A stretch of DNA of 64,000 nt from Shinella fusca (lineage in GTDB: Bacteria; Pseudomonadota; Alphaproteobacteria; Rhizobiales; Rhizobiaceae), in assembly GCF_014203155.1 (NCBI RefSeq), contig NZ_JACHIK010000016.1, positions 44,663-108,662 of the forward strand, given 5' to 3'. Under the pieces are notes generated by a model, which ran no database searches, was not told where the DNA came from, and was given only the letters and a program-made list of their open reading frames with translations. A program made the translations under genes and the position numbers. Positions 9,315 to 20,302 of this stretch are shown piece by piece. Position 1 is the stretch's first letter, and each line of letters opens with the position of its first letter.

Positions 9315-10249
9315 CAGGAAAGGACCGCGCCGGCCGCAACCGGCGTGCCGCGCAGGAAATCGGCCGCATCGAGCGCCTTGCCGCCGGCCTTCTGCAACCG
9401 CAGGAGCCGCACGGCGCCCTCGCCGCAGGCGACCGTCAGGCGGTCGTCGAGCACGGTGCCGGCCGGTGCCGCGCCGTCGGCCCGCTCGCTCGCCAGCACC
9501 TTCACGCGCTCGGGTTTGCCGGCGGCGTGAAGCTCGAACCAGGCGCCCGGCGCGGGCGAGAGGCCGCGGATATGGTTGTGGACGTCCCGTGCAGGACGGG
9601 AGAAATCGATGCGGGTCTCGGCCTTGTCGATCTTGGCGGCATAGACGACGCCCTCTTCGGCCTGCGGCGTCAGCGGCAGGTCGCCGGCTTCCAGCTTGGC
9701 CATCGCCTCGGCCATCAGCGCACCGCCGGCTTCCATCAGCGCGTCGTGCAATTCGCCCGCCGTCATCTCCTCCGGGATCGCCACGCGGCGGATGAGCGCG
9801 ACGGGGCCGGTATCGAGGCCCTTATCCATCTTCATGACCATCATGCCGGTCTCGCCGTCGCCCGCCATGATCGCCCGCTGGATGGGCGCGGCACCGCGCC
9901 AGCGCGGCAGCAGCGAGGCATGGCCGTTATAGCAGCCGAGCCGCGTGCCGGTGAGGATCGCCTCCGGCAGGAGAAGGCCGTAGGCGACGACAACGGCGAC
10001 GTCGGCCTTCAACGCACGGAAGGCCTCGCGGTCTTCCCCGGCGCGGAAATTGACGGGCGTGAAGACGGGGATGCCGCGCCGTTCGGCTTCCTGATGGATA
10101 GGGGATTTCACCAGTTCGAGGCCGCGGCGGCCGGCCGGGCGCGGCGGCTGCGAATAGACGGCGACGATCTCGTGGCCGGCGTCTGCGAGCGCCGTCAGCG
10201 TCGGGACGGAAAAGGCCGGCGTGCCCATGAAGATGATGCGAAGGGCCAT
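9314..10249 (-). CDS. fmt: Methionyl-tRNA formyltransferase
   Basis: Formylates initiator Met-tRNA with 10-formyl-tetrahydrofolate before translation initiation. The 311-residue length is typical. The N-terminal domain starts [18 protein letters not shown]. The folate-site motif [19 protein letters not shown] includes the catalytic Asn-His pair, and [17 protein letters not shown] follows. The C-terminal tRNA-binding beta-barrel starts around residue 205. It lies between def and truA, with only 38 bp from the def stop and a 1-bp overlap with truA. Confidence 0.96.
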   Translation of the reverse strand: MALRIIFMGTPAFSVPTLTALADAGHEIVAVYSQPPRPAGRRGLELVKSPIHQEAERRGIPVFTPVNFRAGEDREAFRALKADVAVVVAYGLLLPEAILTGTRLGCYNGHASLLPRWRGAAPIQRAIMAGDGETGMMVMKMDKGLDTGPVALIRRVAIPEEMTAGELHDALMEAGGALMAEAMAKLEAGDLPLTPQAEEGVVYAAKIDKAETRIDFSRPARDVHNHIRGLSPAPGAWFELHAAGKPERVKVLASERADGAAPAGTVLDDRLTVACGEGAVRLLRLQKAGGKALDAADFLRGTPVAAGAVLS

Positions 10250-10287
10250 CGGTCAGCCTCCGTTATCTGGAAAGCGGCAGCGGCCCC

Positions 10288-10812
10288 TCAGAGCGCCTTG
10301 CTGCCGCGCAGCTTCGCCGCCTTGGTGAACTTGCGGATCACCATTTCGCGCTTCAGCTTGGAAATATGGTCGATGAACAGGATGCCGTTCAGGTGGTCGA
10401 TCTCGTGCTGGAGGCAGGTCGCGAGCAGGCCGTCGGCCTCCGTCATCTGCTCCCGGCCCTCGGCGTCGAGATGCCTGACCTTGATCTTCGCCGGGCGCTC
10501 GACCTCGGCATAGTAATCCGGGATCGAAAGGCAGCCTTCCTCGTAGACCGAGCGCTCGTCGGAGGACGAGACGATCTCCGGGTTGATGAAGACGAGCGGC
10601 GTCTTGTCGTCGCCTTCCTTGGACACGTCCAGCACCAGCATGCGGCGCGGCACGCCGATCTGGATGGCGGCAAGGCCGATGCCGGGCGCGTCGTACATCG
10701 TCTCCAGCATGTCGGCGGCGAGCTTCTTGACCTCGCCATCCACGGTCTCGATGGGTTTCGAGGCCTGGCGAAGGATCGGATCGGGAAGGATAATCAGCGG
10801 CTTGATGGTCAT
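10288..10812 (-). CDS. def: Peptide deformylase
   Basis: Fe/Zn metalloenzyme that removes the formyl group from nascent proteins, the step that complements fmt. The 174-residue product has all three family motifs in order: [10 protein letters not shown] (motif 1), YEEGCLSIP (motif 2, metal Cys) and [13 protein letters not shown] (motif 3, HExxH). It is the first gene of the def-fmt-truA cluster. It is divergent from rmuC with about 110 bp between starts, where the promoters of both must lie. Confidence 0.96.
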   Translation of the reverse strand: MTIKPLIILPDPILRQASKPIETVDGEVKKLAADMLETMYDAPGIGLAAIQIGVPRRMLVLDVSKEGDDKTPLVFINPEIVSSSDERSVYEEGCLSIPDYYAEVERPAKIKVRHLDAEGREQMTEADGLLATCLQHEIDHLNGILFIDHISKLKREMVIRKFTKAAKLRGSKAL

Positions 10813-10923
10813 GCGCCTCCTTAGCGCGCTTTGCCGGCGCTTTCAATCGACTTCGCCCGTTTCGCCGGCGATTTGTTCACGTTATGATCTGGTTTTTGCC
10901 GCAATCCGTGCTATGGTCGCCGC

Positions 10924-12117
10924 ATGATCGATCCCGCGTCCGATGCCTTCCTCGCCTCCCTTCCCGACCGGCTCGGCGGCCCGCTGCCGGCCTTCGTATT
11001 GCTTGCGGCCGGCATTCTCGCCGTCTTCGGCCTCCTCTCGGCCCGGCGCAGCCATGCCCGGCAGCGGCAGGCCGCGGCGATGGCGGAGCTGCGCTTTGCC
11101 GAACTCCTCAGGGCGCAGACCGAGATGCAGGGCCGCGTCGCCGCCATGGCCGAGGTGTTCGGCGCCAAGCAGTCCGAGACCAACCAGGCGATCAACGCCC
11201 GGCTCGACGGGCTGACGCAGCGGCTCGGCCAGTCGATGTCCGAGCAGACCCGCGCGACGCACGAGAACCTGCGCCGCCTGCAGGAGCGCCTCGCCGTGAT
11301 CGACACGGCGCAGACCAACATCCAGTCGCTGGCAAAGGACGTGGTCGGCCTTCAGGCGATCCTCTCCAACAAGCAGACGCGCGGCGCCTTCGGCCAGTCG
11401 CGCATGGAGACGATCATCGCCGACGCGCTGCCGGCGGGCGCCTACCAGTTCCAGGCGCAGCTTTCCAACGGCGTCAGGCCCGACTGCACGATCCGCATGC
11501 CGAACGGCCAGCCGCCGCTCGTCGTCGACGCGAAGTTTCCGCTGGAGGCGTGGAACGCCCTTTCGGACGGCCGCCCGCCCGAGGCGGCGAAGGCCGCCGC
11601 CCAGCAGTTCCGCCGCGACATGGAGGTGCATATCCGCGATATCGCGGAAAAATACCTCATCGCCGGCGAGACGCAGGACACCGCCTTCCTCTTCGTGCCG
11701 TCGGAATCGATCTTCGCCAGCATCCACGAGAATTTCGAGGGCGTCGTGCAGCGGGCGCACCGCGCGCGCATCGTCATCGTCTCGCCCTCGCTGCTGATGC
11801 TCTCCGTGCAGGTGCTCCAGGCGCTCCTCAAGGACCAGCGCATGCGCGAGCAGGCTCATGTCATCCAGGGCGAGGTCGGGCGGCTGATGGACGACCTGAC
11901 GCGGCTCGACGACCGGGTGCGCAAGCTCGCCGGCCACTTTTCCGCCGCGCAGAAGGACGTCGAGCAGATCCTCACCTCGACGGAGAAGCTGGCGCGGCGC
12001 GGCGCACGCATCGGCGACATGGAATTCGAGGCCGCCGCGCCCCTTTCGCAGCCGGCGGAGAAGGCCGTCGAGAGCCGGACGGGCCAGTTGCGGCTGAGGG
12101 TGGTTGACGAAGACTGA
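10924..12117 (+). CDS. rmuC: DNA recombination protein RmuC homologue
   Basis: A 397-residue protein with an N-terminal membrane helix (about residues 22-40, [19 protein letters not shown]). A long Ala/Gln/Glu-rich coiled coil covers residues 45-150. The C-terminal RmuC nuclease-like core shows [32 protein letters not shown] and [22 protein letters not shown] segments. RmuC restrains inversions at short inverted repeats in E. coli. In alphaproteobacteria it is often found beside def, as here. The ATG at 10924 is preceded by a gccgc stretch with no strong Shine-Dalgarno. Confidence 0.9.
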   Translation: MIDPASDAFLASLPDRLGGPLPAFVLLAAGILAVFGLLSARRSHARQRQAAAMAELRFAELLRAQTEMQGRVAAMAEVFGAKQSETNQAINARLDGLTQRLGQSMSEQTRATHENLRRLQERLAVIDTAQTNIQSLAKDVVGLQAILSNKQTRGAFGQSRMETIIADALPAGAYQFQAQLSNGVRPDCTIRMPNGQPPLVVDAKFPLEAWNALSDGRPPEAAKAAAQQFRRDMEVHIRDIAEKYLIAGETQDTAFLFVPSESIFASIHENFEGVVQRAHRARIVIVSPSLLMLSVQVLQALLKDQRMREQAHVIQGEVGRLMDDLTRLDDRVRKLAGHFSAAQKDVEQILTSTEKLARRGARIGDMEFEAAAPLSQPAEKAVESRTGQLRLRVVDED

Positions 12118-12159
12118 CCGCCCGGGCATCGTCCGGCGGAAACGACAAGGGACGCTCTC

Positions 12160-13059
12160 ATGATCACCGTCTTCGGCTCCATCAACATGGACCTCATCGC
12201 CACGCCCGAACGCCTGCCGAAGCCGGGCGAGACGGTGCTGGGCACCAGCTTCACCACCGCCGCCGGCGGCAAGGGGGCCAACCAGGCGCTCGCCGCCCGC
12301 CGCGCCGGAGCCATGGTACGCATGGCGGGGGCCGTCGGCGACGACCAGATGGGAAGCCAGGCGCTCGCCCTCCTCGCCGACGCCGCCGTCGACCTCAACG
12401 CCGTGCGCTCGGCCGCCGAGGCGACCGGCACCGCCCATATCCTCGTCGCCGCCGACGGCGAGAATGTCATCGTCGTGGTGCCCGGCGCCAACGGCACGGT
12501 CACGGACGAGGACGCCAGGCGCACGGTCGCGGCCATGTCGCGCGGCGACTACCTGATGCTGCAGTTCGAAATCCCCGATGCCGCCATCGAGGCCGCGCTT
12601 GCGAGCGCGAAGGCCAAGGGCGTCATCTCGATCATGAACATCGCCCCCTTCAAGGCCGAGGCCGAACGGATCGGTGCGATGGCGGACATCCTCGTGGCCA
12701 ACGAGACGGAATTCGACCTCTTCGTCGGCAAGGGCGAGCTCTCGGCGGAAGCGCGCGAGGCGACCATGCGGGCGCTGCATTCCGAAAGCGGGCAGACGAT
12801 CATCGTGACGCTCGGCGCGGACGGCGTCGTCGCCATCCACAAGAACGAAGTGCACCGTGCCGCGGGCCTTGCCATCGAGCCGGTCGACACGGTCGGGGCA
12901 GGCGATACGTTCTGCGGCTATCTCGCCGCCTCGCTCGATGCGGGCCTCACCTTCGGCAAGGCGCTGCGCCGGGCGGCCGTCGCCGGCTCGCTCGCCTGCC
13001 TCAAGCCGGGCGCGCAGCCCTCCATCCCCTTCGCCCGCGCCGTCGACGCCAGGATCTAG
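12160..13059 (+). CDS. rbsK: Ribokinase (PfkB-family sugar kinase)
   Basis: Phosphorylates D-ribose to ribose 5-phosphate by family assignment. The 299-residue product has both PfkB signatures: [18 protein letters not shown] in the N-terminal half and [17 protein letters not shown] (catalytic Asp and anion hole) at the C-terminus. The opening [12 protein letters not shown] is the usual ribokinase start with the NMDL substrate motif. No ribose transporter genes lie nearby, so the gene stands alone 42 bp after rmuC. A related nucleoside hydrolase 3 kb downstream could supply ribose, which is an inference from proximity. Confidence 0.88.
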   Translation: MITVFGSINMDLIATPERLPKPGETVLGTSFTTAAGGKGANQALAARRAGAMVRMAGAVGDDQMGSQALALLADAAVDLNAVRSAAEATGTAHILVAADGENVIVVVPGANGTVTDEDARRTVAAMSRGDYLMLQFEIPDAAIEAALASAKAKGVISIMNIAPFKAEAERIGAMADILVANETEFDLFVGKGELSAEAREATMRALHSESGQTIIVTLGADGVVAIHKNEVHRAAGLAIEPVDTVGAGDTFCGYLAASLDAGLTFGKALRRAAVAGSLACLKPGAQPSIPFARAVDARI

Positions 13060-13110
13060 GATGCGCCAGGGGCCGTCCCTCGCGGCCCCTCGGCGTCGCA
13101 TCCGGCAAAC
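13060..13110 (+). other. Two-tier hairpin after ribokinase gene
   Basis: Immediately after the stop codon an outer stem (GATGCG ... CGCATC) encloses an inner stem (GGGGCCG / CGGCCCC) with a 7-nt loop. There is no T-run, so this may be a stability element or a rho-dependent end rather than an intrinsic terminator. Confidence 0.4.
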
Positions 13111-13355
13111 GGCCCGTCGCAGACAGCGCAAGGCCTGAAAATTCAGCCGCTTGGGTAACTTCCAATTCCCTAATTTGGCTATTTATTAATATTCTATCGG
13201 TTACTGAAGTCCTCAGACTTCCGCATTCCCTTCCGGGGCGCGGCCCGTCTCTGGCGCTGGTCGCGCGCCCCGCCCTCCATGATGGAGACCACCCCGCAAA
13301 AGAATGTGCCTCCTCGCGGCCGTCCGCCGCGAGTGTCTTTCATCGTGAGGATTTC

Positions 13356-15698
13356 ATGTTCAAGTTCCAGGCCAAGTCGCTCGCGACGAAGCTCATCGCG
13401 GTCACCGGCGGCACGATCGCCCTGGTGATGCTCGCTTCCAACACCGTGCTGATCAGCCAGACCCAGGATCGCGTCGCCGAGCTCGTCTATGCGCAGGCCG
13501 ATTCCGAGGCCAAGGCGATCGCATCCGACGTCGCGACGGATATCGGCCAGCTTGCGAGCGCGGCGCGCTCCATGGCGGGCGTCATCGAACAAGGCCAGGC
13601 CGGCGGCCATTTCGACCGCAAGGAAGTGGTCGACATCATCAAGGCCAATGCCGAGAAGAACAGCTTCGCGCTCGGAAGCTGGTTCGCCGAGGAGCCGAAC
13701 GCCTTCGACGGCAAGTCCCGCGAGCTTTCCGAGAACACCGAGACCGGCACCTTCAAGGACGGCTCGTTCAACCCCTACTGGACGAAGCGCAAGGACGGCT
13801 CGATCGCGCTGTCGACCTTCGAGTCCGACTACAAGGCCGAATGGTATGCGCTGGCCGCCCAGAGCGGCAAGGGCGCGATGAGCCAGCCCTACCAGGAAAG
13901 CTCGACCGGCGAAGGCTTCACCATGGCCTCGATCGCCTATCCCGTCGTGGTTGGCGGCAAGCGCATCGGCGTCACCGGCGTCGACGTCTCGCTGAAGACG
14001 CTCTACGAGAAGCTCAGCCAGCTGCGGCCGTTCGGCGAGGGCCGCGTCCTCCTCCTGTCGCAGACCGGCAAGTGGATCGTCGCGCCGACCGCCGAACTCC
14101 TGATGAAGGAATATGACGGCGCCGGCCTCGACATCGTCAAGCAGGCGATCTCCAGCGGCAAGCCGGAGCGCATCGAGAACCTGAGCTTCGACGAGCTCGC
14201 CACCTTCGACCGCGTCGTCTATCCGTTCGCGCTGCCCGACATCAACACGACCTGGGTCGTGCTGGTCGACGTGCCGCATGCGGCGATCAACGCGCCGGTG
14301 CGCGACCAGACCTATATCATGATCGCCGGCGGCCTGATCGTCCTTGCCACGGTGCTGGCGGGCCTCTACTTCGCCGTCCGCTTCCTCGTCCAGAAGCCGC
14401 TCGCCGGCCTCGTCAGCGGCGTCGACACGCTCAGCAACGGCATCTATACTCAGCCCATCGCCGGCCAGGACCGCTCGGACGAGACAGGCGCGGTCGCCAA
14501 GGCGCTGGAAGGCTTCCGCCACCAGCTCGCCGACACCAAGCGTCTGGAGGCCGAGGCCAACAGCCAGCGCCAGATGACCGAGGCCGAGCGCAGCCGCTCG
14601 GAAGCCGAACGGGCCGAATCGGGCGCCCTCCAGCGCGACATCGTCGCCCGCCTTGCCGACGGCCTTGCCCAGCTTTCCTCCGGCAACCTGACCTTCCGTC
14701 TTTCCGGCGATTTCCCGGGCGAATACGGCAAGCTGAAGACCGACTTCAACTCGGCCATCGCCAGCCTCGAGGAGACGATCCAGACGGTCAACGCCTCGGT
14801 CGGCAATATCGGCGGCGGCACCGGGGAGATCTCCAAGGGCGCGGCCGACCTGTCGCACCGCACCGAGCAGCAGGCGGCAAGCCTCGAAGAGACCGCGGCG
14901 GCACTCGACCAGCTCACCTCGCAGGTCAATTCCAGCGCGGAGAACGCCCGCGTCGCCGCGAAATCCGTGGAGACGGCGAACGACGACGCCAGCAAGTCCG
15001 GCGAAGTGGTCCAGAAGGCGATCGACGCCATGCGCGGCATCGAGCAGTCCTCGCGGGAGATTTCCAACATCATCGGCGTCATCGACGACATCGCCTTCCA
15101 GACGAACCTCCTCGCCCTCAATGCCGGCGTGGAAGCGGCGCGTGCCGGTGAAGCAGGCAAGGGCTTTGCGGTCGTGGCGCAGGAAGTGCGCGAGCTCGCC
15201 CAGCGCTCGGCCAACGCCGCCAAGGAGATCAAGACGCTGATCAACACCTCCGAGGGGCAGGTGCGCGAAGGCGTCGACCTCGTCGGCAAGGCCGGCGGCG
15301 CGCTGGAGAACATCGCCGAGCAGGTCAACCAGATCAACGGCCTCATCCGCCAGATCTCCTCCTCGGCCTCCGAACAGGCCGTCGGCCTCAAGGAGATCAA
15401 CGCCGCCGTCAACCAGATGGACCAGGTGACCCAGCAGAACGCCGCGATGGTGGAGGAAACCACCGCCGCCTCCATGGCGCTCAACGACGAGGCCCAGACG
15501 CTGAAATCGCTCGTCGCCCGCTTCCGCGCCGGCGTCGCCGCCATGGCCACCGCCCAGCCGGTGCAGCAGCAGGCTTCCGTCCGCCGCGACGTCCAGCCCC
15601 AGCGCACCGCCTACCAGCCCCCGCGCACGCCCGCCCGCGCCACACCCCAGGTCGCCGGCAACACGGCGCTTGCGCAGGACGACTGGGAAGAGTTCTGA
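13356..15698 (+). CDS. Methyl-accepting chemotaxis protein with periplasmic Cache-type sensor
   Basis: A 780-residue transmembrane chemoreceptor. TM1 is near residues 12-34. A periplasmic dCACHE-like sensor follows (about 35-319, with [13 protein letters not shown] and [19 protein letters not shown]), then TM2 at about 320-343 and a HAMP region. A second HAMP-like stretch lies near 428-480 ([14 protein letters not shown]). The cytoplasmic signalling hairpin is intact ([39 protein letters not shown]). The protein ends in DDWEEF, matching the xWxxF pentapeptide tether that recruits CheR/CheB in long receptors. The ligand is unknown; Cache domains usually sense amino acids or organic acids. It is monocistronic with its own terminator. 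Confidence 0.93.
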   Translation: MFKFQAKSLATKLIAVTGGTIALVMLASNTVLISQTQDRVAELVYAQADSEAKAIASDVATDIGQLASAARSMAGVIEQGQAGGHFDRKEVVDIIKANAEKNSFALGSWFAEEPNAFDGKSRELSENTETGTFKDGSFNPYWTKRKDGSIALSTFESDYKAEWYALAAQSGKGAMSQPYQESSTGEGFTMASIAYPVVVGGKRIGVTGVDVSLKTLYEKLSQLRPFGEGRVLLLSQTGKWIVAPTAELLMKEYDGAGLDIVKQAISSGKPERIENLSFDELATFDRVVYPFALPDINTTWVVLVDVPHAAINAPVRDQTYIMIAGGLIVLATVLAGLYFAVRFLVQKPLAGLVSGVDTLSNGIYTQPIAGQDRSDETGAVAKALEGFRHQLADTKRLEAEANSQRQMTEAERSRSEAERAESGALQRDIVARLADGLAQLSSGNLTFRLSGDFPGEYGKLKTDFNSAIASLEETIQTVNASVGNIGGGTGEISKGAADLSHRTEQQAASLEETAAALDQLTSQVNSSAENARVAAKSVETANDDASKSGEVVQKAIDAMRGIEQSSREISNIIGVIDDIAFQTNLLALNAGVEAARAGEAGKGFAVVAQEVRELAQRSANAAKEIKTLINTSEGQVREGVDLVGKAGGALENIAEQVNQINGLIRQISSSASEQAVGLKEINAAVNQMDQVTQQNAAMVEETTAASMALNDEAQTLKSLVARFRAGVAAMATAQPVQQQASVRRDVQPQRTAYQPPRTPARATPQVAGNTALAQDDWEEF

Positions 15699-15720
15699 GC
15701 CACGGCTCAGGTAAAAAAGG

Positions 15721-15749
15721 AAAGGCCGGCGGAAACGCCGGCCTTTTTT
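15721..15749 (+). terminator. Intrinsic terminator of the chemoreceptor gene
   Basis: An 11-bp perfect stem (AAAGGCCGGCG / CGCCGGCCTTT) with a GAAA tetraloop, followed by T residues, 22 bp after the stop codon. Confidence 0.92.
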
Positions 15750-15833
15750 GTTGGCGGGCTGTCACTTCGCCAGCGCATAGGATGCGCCGTGTTGATGGGT
15801 GCTCGGGTCAAGCCAGAGGTCGACCCGCCGCCG

Positions 15834-16193
15834 CTACTTCCGTTCCGACGGCTGCGCCTGCAGGCGGCCGCGGGAGCGGGTGCGGGTGGCGTTTGCGAGG
15901 CGCTGGGCGGCTTCCTTCAGTTCCGCTTCGGAAAAGAGGGGCTGGTACTCGGGGCGCAGCATCAGGGCTTCCATGGAGAGCTCGGGCTTGCCGGCGTCGA
16001 GCAGGCGTTCGAGGCCGGTGGTGCCGGGCTTGAAGACGAGTTCTTTTGCCGCCGCCACGCCACCGTTGAGCAGGACGAAGCGGCGCAGCAGGACCGGGCG
16101 GAAGCCGAGGGCGGAGAAACGGTCGTAAAGGCCCATCATCTCCGCATGGAAGGCCGCTTCGGCGCCCTTTCCGGCGATGCGGGGCCCGCGCAT
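15834..16193 (-). CDS. Small conserved protein coupled to the nucleoside hydrolase gene
   Basis: A 119-residue product if the ATG sharing one base with the nucleoside hydrolase stop (TGATG) is used. The open frame runs further upstream, but that part is the hydrolase coding region in another frame. The sequence starts MRGPRIAGKGAEAAFHAEMM, continues with LYDRFSALGFRPVLLRRFVL, and ends in a basic tail. It is soluble, mixed alpha in character, with no motif I can name. The 1-bp stop/start overlap suggests co-translation with the hydrolase, so it may be an accessory factor. Function is unknown. Confidence 0.65.
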   Translation of the reverse strand: MRGPRIAGKGAEAAFHAEMMGLYDRFSALGFRPVLLRRFVLLNGGVAAAKELVFKPGTTGLERLLDAGKPELSMEALMLRPEYQPLFSEAELKEAAQRLANATRTRSRGRLQAQPSERK

Positions 16194-17134
16194 CAAAGGC
16201 GCCCGACCCGCTCGGTCAGCAGCGCGAAGAAGCCGTCGGCGTCGACGTCCTTCATCACCAGCGCATTGTGGTTGCGGCCGGTGACCTGCCACCAGTCCAC
16301 CACCGTCATGCCGACCGTAAGGGGCGAGGCCGTCTCGACCTCGACATTGCAGTTACGCCCGGCGAAGAGCTCGGGCTTCAGGAGATAGGCGATGACCGTC
16401 GGGTCATGCAGCGGGCCGCCGTCGGAGCCGTATTTTTCCACGTCGAAGCGCTCGAAGAAATCGAGCATTTCGACGAGGGCCTTGGCCGGACGGCTGCCGA
16501 TGGCGCGCAGTTTCTCGACGCGGCTCTTCAGCGTCAGTACCTTGTGGGTGACGTCGAGCGGCATCATGACGATGGGAATGCCAGCCTTGAAGACGGCGGC
16601 GGCCGCCTCCGGGTCGACATAGACGTTGAATTCGGCGGCCGGCGTGATGTTGCCGCCCTCGAAGAAGCCGCCGCCCATCATGACGAGCTCGCGCACGCGC
16701 CCGGCGATCTCCGGGGCCTTTTTCAGGGCGAGCGCGATGTTGGTGAGCGGGCCGAGCGTGCAGAGCGTCACCGTGCCGGCCGGCTCGCGCTTCAGCGTCT
16801 CGACGATGAAATCGACGGCGTGCTGGGCCTGAAGCGGCATCTGCGGTTCGTGCAGCTCCGGGCCGTCGAGGCCGGTCTTGCCGTGCACATGCTCGGCGGT
16901 GATCAGCGGGCGGGCGATCGGCCTGTCGGCGCCGGCGAAGACCTTCACCTCCGGCCGGGAGCAGAATTCCAGGATGATGCGGGCATTGGTGGAGGTGCGT
17001 TCCAGCGGCACGTTGCCGGCGACCGTGGTGATGCCGAGGATATCGAGTTCGGGACTGCCGAGCGCCAGCATGATCGCGGCGGCGTCGTCCTGGCCGGGAT
17101 CCGTGTCGATGATGATTTTCCGTGGCTCAGACAT
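16193..17134 (-). CDS. Inosine-uridine preferring nucleoside hydrolase family protein
   Basis: A 313-residue enzyme of the nucleoside N-ribohydrolase family, which splits ribonucleosides into base and ribose. The N-terminal calcium-binding motif IIDTDPGQDDAAAIMLAL (DxDxxxDD) is intact. AGNVPLERTSTNAR, CTLGPLTNIALAL and the C-terminal GGPLHDPTVIAYLL (second Asp of the active site) follow. The family assignment is firm; the preferred nucleoside (purine, pyrimidine or mixed) cannot be told from sequence. It leads a two-gene unit with the 119-residue partner. The ribose released could feed the ribokinase at 12160-13059. Confidence 0.9.
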   Translation of the reverse strand: MSEPRKIIIDTDPGQDDAAAIMLALGSPELDILGITTVAGNVPLERTSTNARIILEFCSRPEVKVFAGADRPIARPLITAEHVHGKTGLDGPELHEPQMPLQAQHAVDFIVETLKREPAGTVTLCTLGPLTNIALALKKAPEIAGRVRELVMMGGGFFEGGNITPAAEFNVYVDPEAAAAVFKAGIPIVMMPLDVTHKVLTLKSRVEKLRAIGSRPAKALVEMLDFFERFDVEKYGSDGGPLHDPTVIAYLLKPELFAGRNCNVEVETASPLTVGMTVVDWWQVTGRNHNALVMKDVDADGFFALLTERVGRL

Positions 17135-17314
17135 GCCGTCCCGTTCCTTCCTTGTCTCGTTCTTGGCCCGCGCGACGCAGGCGAAGCGGCGACTATATTT
17201 GCGAAATCGCGCTTCGCAAGCGTCTTGCGCGGCAGGCGCTCAATCCCCATATTGCGCCCGTCGGGATGCCGAACCGGGTCCCGCCAAAGTCGCTTGAAGC
17301 CAAGGACTGGACCG

Positions 17315-17746
17315 ATGTCACGCATACCCACCTTCACGAGCCCGCTGCTGCTGGGTTTCGACGCCATGGAAAAGACCCTTGAGCGCATCGCCAAGGGCAA
17401 TGACGGCTATCCCCCGTACAATATCGAGCGGCTGCGGCCGGACGGCGAGACGGGCGAGCCCGATCGCCTGCGCATCACGCTCGCCGTCGCCGGGTTCTCC
17501 GAGGAGGACCTTGACGTGACGACGGAGGAAAACCAGCTCGTCATCCGCGGGCGCCAGAGCGAAAGCGGCGAGCGCGACTATCTTTACCGCGGCATCGCCG
17601 CGCGCCAGTTCCAGCGCACCTTCGTGCTTGCCGACGGCATGCGCGTCTCGGGCGCCGAACTGAAGAACGGCCTCCTGTCGGTCGACCTCGTCCGGCCGGA
17701 GCCGGTGCGCATGGTAAAGAAAATTAACATTTCCGTACCAGACTAG
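17315..17746 (+). CDS. Hsp20/alpha-crystallin small heat-shock protein
   Basis: A 143-residue small heat-shock protein that would hold unfolding proteins in the cytoplasm without using ATP. The N-terminus MSRIPTFTSPLLLGFDAMEK is typical of rhizobial IbpA-like proteins. The alpha-crystallin domain spans about residues 38-138 with YNIERL, ITLAVAGFSEEDLDVTTEEN and the conserved C-terminal GLLSVDLVRPEP (the GxLxxxL motif). The open frame extends upstream, but the ATG at 17315 fits homologues. It is followed after about 130 bp by a DUF1150 gene, a recurring pair in this group. Confidence 0.92.
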   Translation: MSRIPTFTSPLLLGFDAMEKTLERIAKGNDGYPPYNIERLRPDGETGEPDRLRITLAVAGFSEEDLDVTTEENQLVIRGRQSESGERDYLYRGIAARQFQRTFVLADGMRVSGAELKNGLLSVDLVRPEPVRMVKKINISVPD

Positions 17747-17877
17747 AGCATGAGCCGTTCCTGCGGGAACACCCGCCGGACCGTTTCGCGCATAACCTGA
17801 TTGCCGAGCGACCGATGGGCCATGGTGGCCGTTGGCGCCGGCGGCCGGCAGGTGCCGGCATTGCCATGGAGGCAAAA

Positions 17878-18135
17878 ATGGGCCTGAAAACCGTAATCCC
17901 CGCCGTTTCGAAGGCGGATCTCGCGCATCTCGGCGCCGGCGAAGTCGGCTATATCCGCAAGATGAAGGCCGACGAAGTCTCGCGCGTCTTCCCGGAAGCC
18001 CCGGAGATCGATCCGAGCCTCGACCTGTGGGCGCTGTTCGGCGCGGACGGCACGCCGATCCTGCTGACCGACAACCGTTCGAGCACCTTCTACAAGGCGG
18101 CCGAGGACGACCTGCGCACCGTCAGCCTGCACTGA
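17878..18135 (+). CDS. DUF1150 family protein
   Basis: An 85-residue protein starting MGLKTVIPAVSKADL. I prefer the ATG at 17878 because GGAGG lies at a good distance (17868-17872), rather than the in-frame ATG at 17866. The conserved core includes GEVGYIRKMKADEV, LWALFGADGTPILLTDNR and the final TVSLH, which match DUF1150, a small alphaproteobacterial family usually located beside hsp20. Its function is not established. The Asp/Gly-rich central turn and lack of membrane segments suggest a cytoplasmic protein. Confidence 0.82.
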   Translation: MGLKTVIPAVSKADLAHLGAGEVGYIRKMKADEVSRVFPEAPEIDPSLDLWALFGADGTPILLTDNRSSTFYKAAEDDLRTVSLH

Positions 18136-18153
18136 TCCGATGTAAGCCTTCCG

Positions 18154-18855
18154 TCAGAGACGGCGGAAGGTGAGGTAAGCCGACTTGCGGCCCTCGCGCC
18201 TGGCTTTCGCCTCGTAGCGCGTGCCCGGCCAGCCGGCAAACGGCGTCAGCCAGTCGGCCGCGTTCTCGGCGGTCCACGCGAAGGCGGGATGCGCCCCGCA
18301 ATGCACCAGCGTCCAGTTGACATAGGTGTCGATGTCGGATGCAAAGCAGAAGAGCCCGCCCGGCTTCAGCACCCGGGCAAAGCGGTCGAGATTGACCTTC
18401 GAGACGAACCGCCGCTTCCAGTGCTTCTTCTTCGGCCACGGGTCCGGGTAGAGAAGGTCGATCTGGTCGATCGAAGCCGCCGGCAGCCAATCCAGCAATT
18501 CCGTCGCATCGTCATCGTAGAGTCGGATGTTCCGCGCGCCCGTCTCCTCGACGCGGCCGATCAGCTTTGCCATGGAATTGACGAAGGGCTCGACGCCGAT
18601 GAAGGCGGTGTCCGGCGTTTCCTGCGCGCGATGGATCAGGTGCTCGCCGCCGCCGAAGCCGATCTCGAGTCGGGTGCGGGCCGGCTTGAAATCGTAGAGC
18701 GCGGCGATGTCCGCCGGCGCCGGGGTCGACAGGTCGACCTTCAGCGCCGGCAGCAGGGTTTCCAGATGCTGCGCCTGCCGCTCGCGGAGGGGCTTTCCCT
18801 TGCGCCGGCCGAAGAAGGCTTCGCTCGCGCGGCTGGGGCGCTCTGCATCACTCAT
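18154..18855 (-). CDS. trmB: tRNA (guanine-N7-)-methyltransferase
   Basis: Methylates G46 in the variable loop of tRNA using S-adenosylmethionine. The 233-residue product contains the SAM motif [13 protein letters not shown], the catalytic and tRNA-contact stretch [17 protein letters not shown], and [11 protein letters not shown]. It starts only seven bases downstream of the metK stop codon, so the SAM-making and SAM-using genes share a transcript. It is convergent with the DUF1150 gene. Confidence 0.95.
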   Translation of the reverse strand: MSDAERPSRASEAFFGRRKGKPLRERQAQHLETLLPALKVDLSTPAPADIAALYDFKPARTRLEIGFGGGEHLIHRAQETPDTAFIGVEPFVNSMAKLIGRVEETGARNIRLYDDDATELLDWLPAASIDQIDLLYPDPWPKKKHWKRRFVSKVNLDRFARVLKPGGLFCFASDIDTYVNWTLVHCGAHPAFAWTAENAADWLTPFAGWPGTRYEAKARREGRKSAYLTFRRL

Positions 18856-18862
18856 GTCGGTC

Positions 18863-20101
<1,239 letters not shown>

Positions 20102-20173
20102 GCGGGAATTCCCCTCAAAGAAAATGGACTTCGACGTTGTTATTCAGTTCCCTTGGCGATGACAAGCGCAGAA

Positions 20174-20197
20174 GGACATAAGAATATCTTTATGTCC
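20174..20197 (-). promoter_or_regulatory. Palindromic operator candidate upstream of metK
   Basis: GGACATAA and TTATGTCC form a perfect 8-bp inverted repeat around an 8-bp AT-rich core, centred about 84 bp upstream of the metK ATG. The form (CATAA..GATAT..TTATG) resembles sites I associate with the ArsR-type regulator SahR in front of methionine-cycle genes in alphaproteobacteria. The assignment is from memory and needs a motif comparison. Confidence 0.45.
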
Positions 20198-20253
20198 CCG
20201 AACGTTGGCGATTTGCCGCGGCTGTCGCCGGGGCGCTACAGGCGGCCGACATG

Positions 20254-20276
20254 AAAAACGGCCCCGCAGGGCCGTT
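20254..20276 (-). terminator. Intrinsic terminator after phrR
   Basis: Read on the minus strand: stem AACGGCCC / GGGCCGTT with a 4-nt loop, followed by a run of T. It lies 27 bp after the phrR stop and insulates metK from phrR transcription. Confidence 0.88.
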
Positions 20277-20302
20277 CTTTCATCCATTCACGGAGGATGC
20301 GG

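Noticed and set aside
10882..13131. A 749-codon minus-strand open frame antisense to rmuC and the ribokinase gene
   Set aside because: It crosses two well-identified plus-strand genes and their intergenic gap, and its translation is Arg/Gly/Ala-rich without motifs.
20102..20253. SAM riboswitch in the metK leader
   Set aside because: I could not fold the interval into a SAM-II, SAM-I or SAM/SAH pseudoknot layout; only the palindrome stands out.
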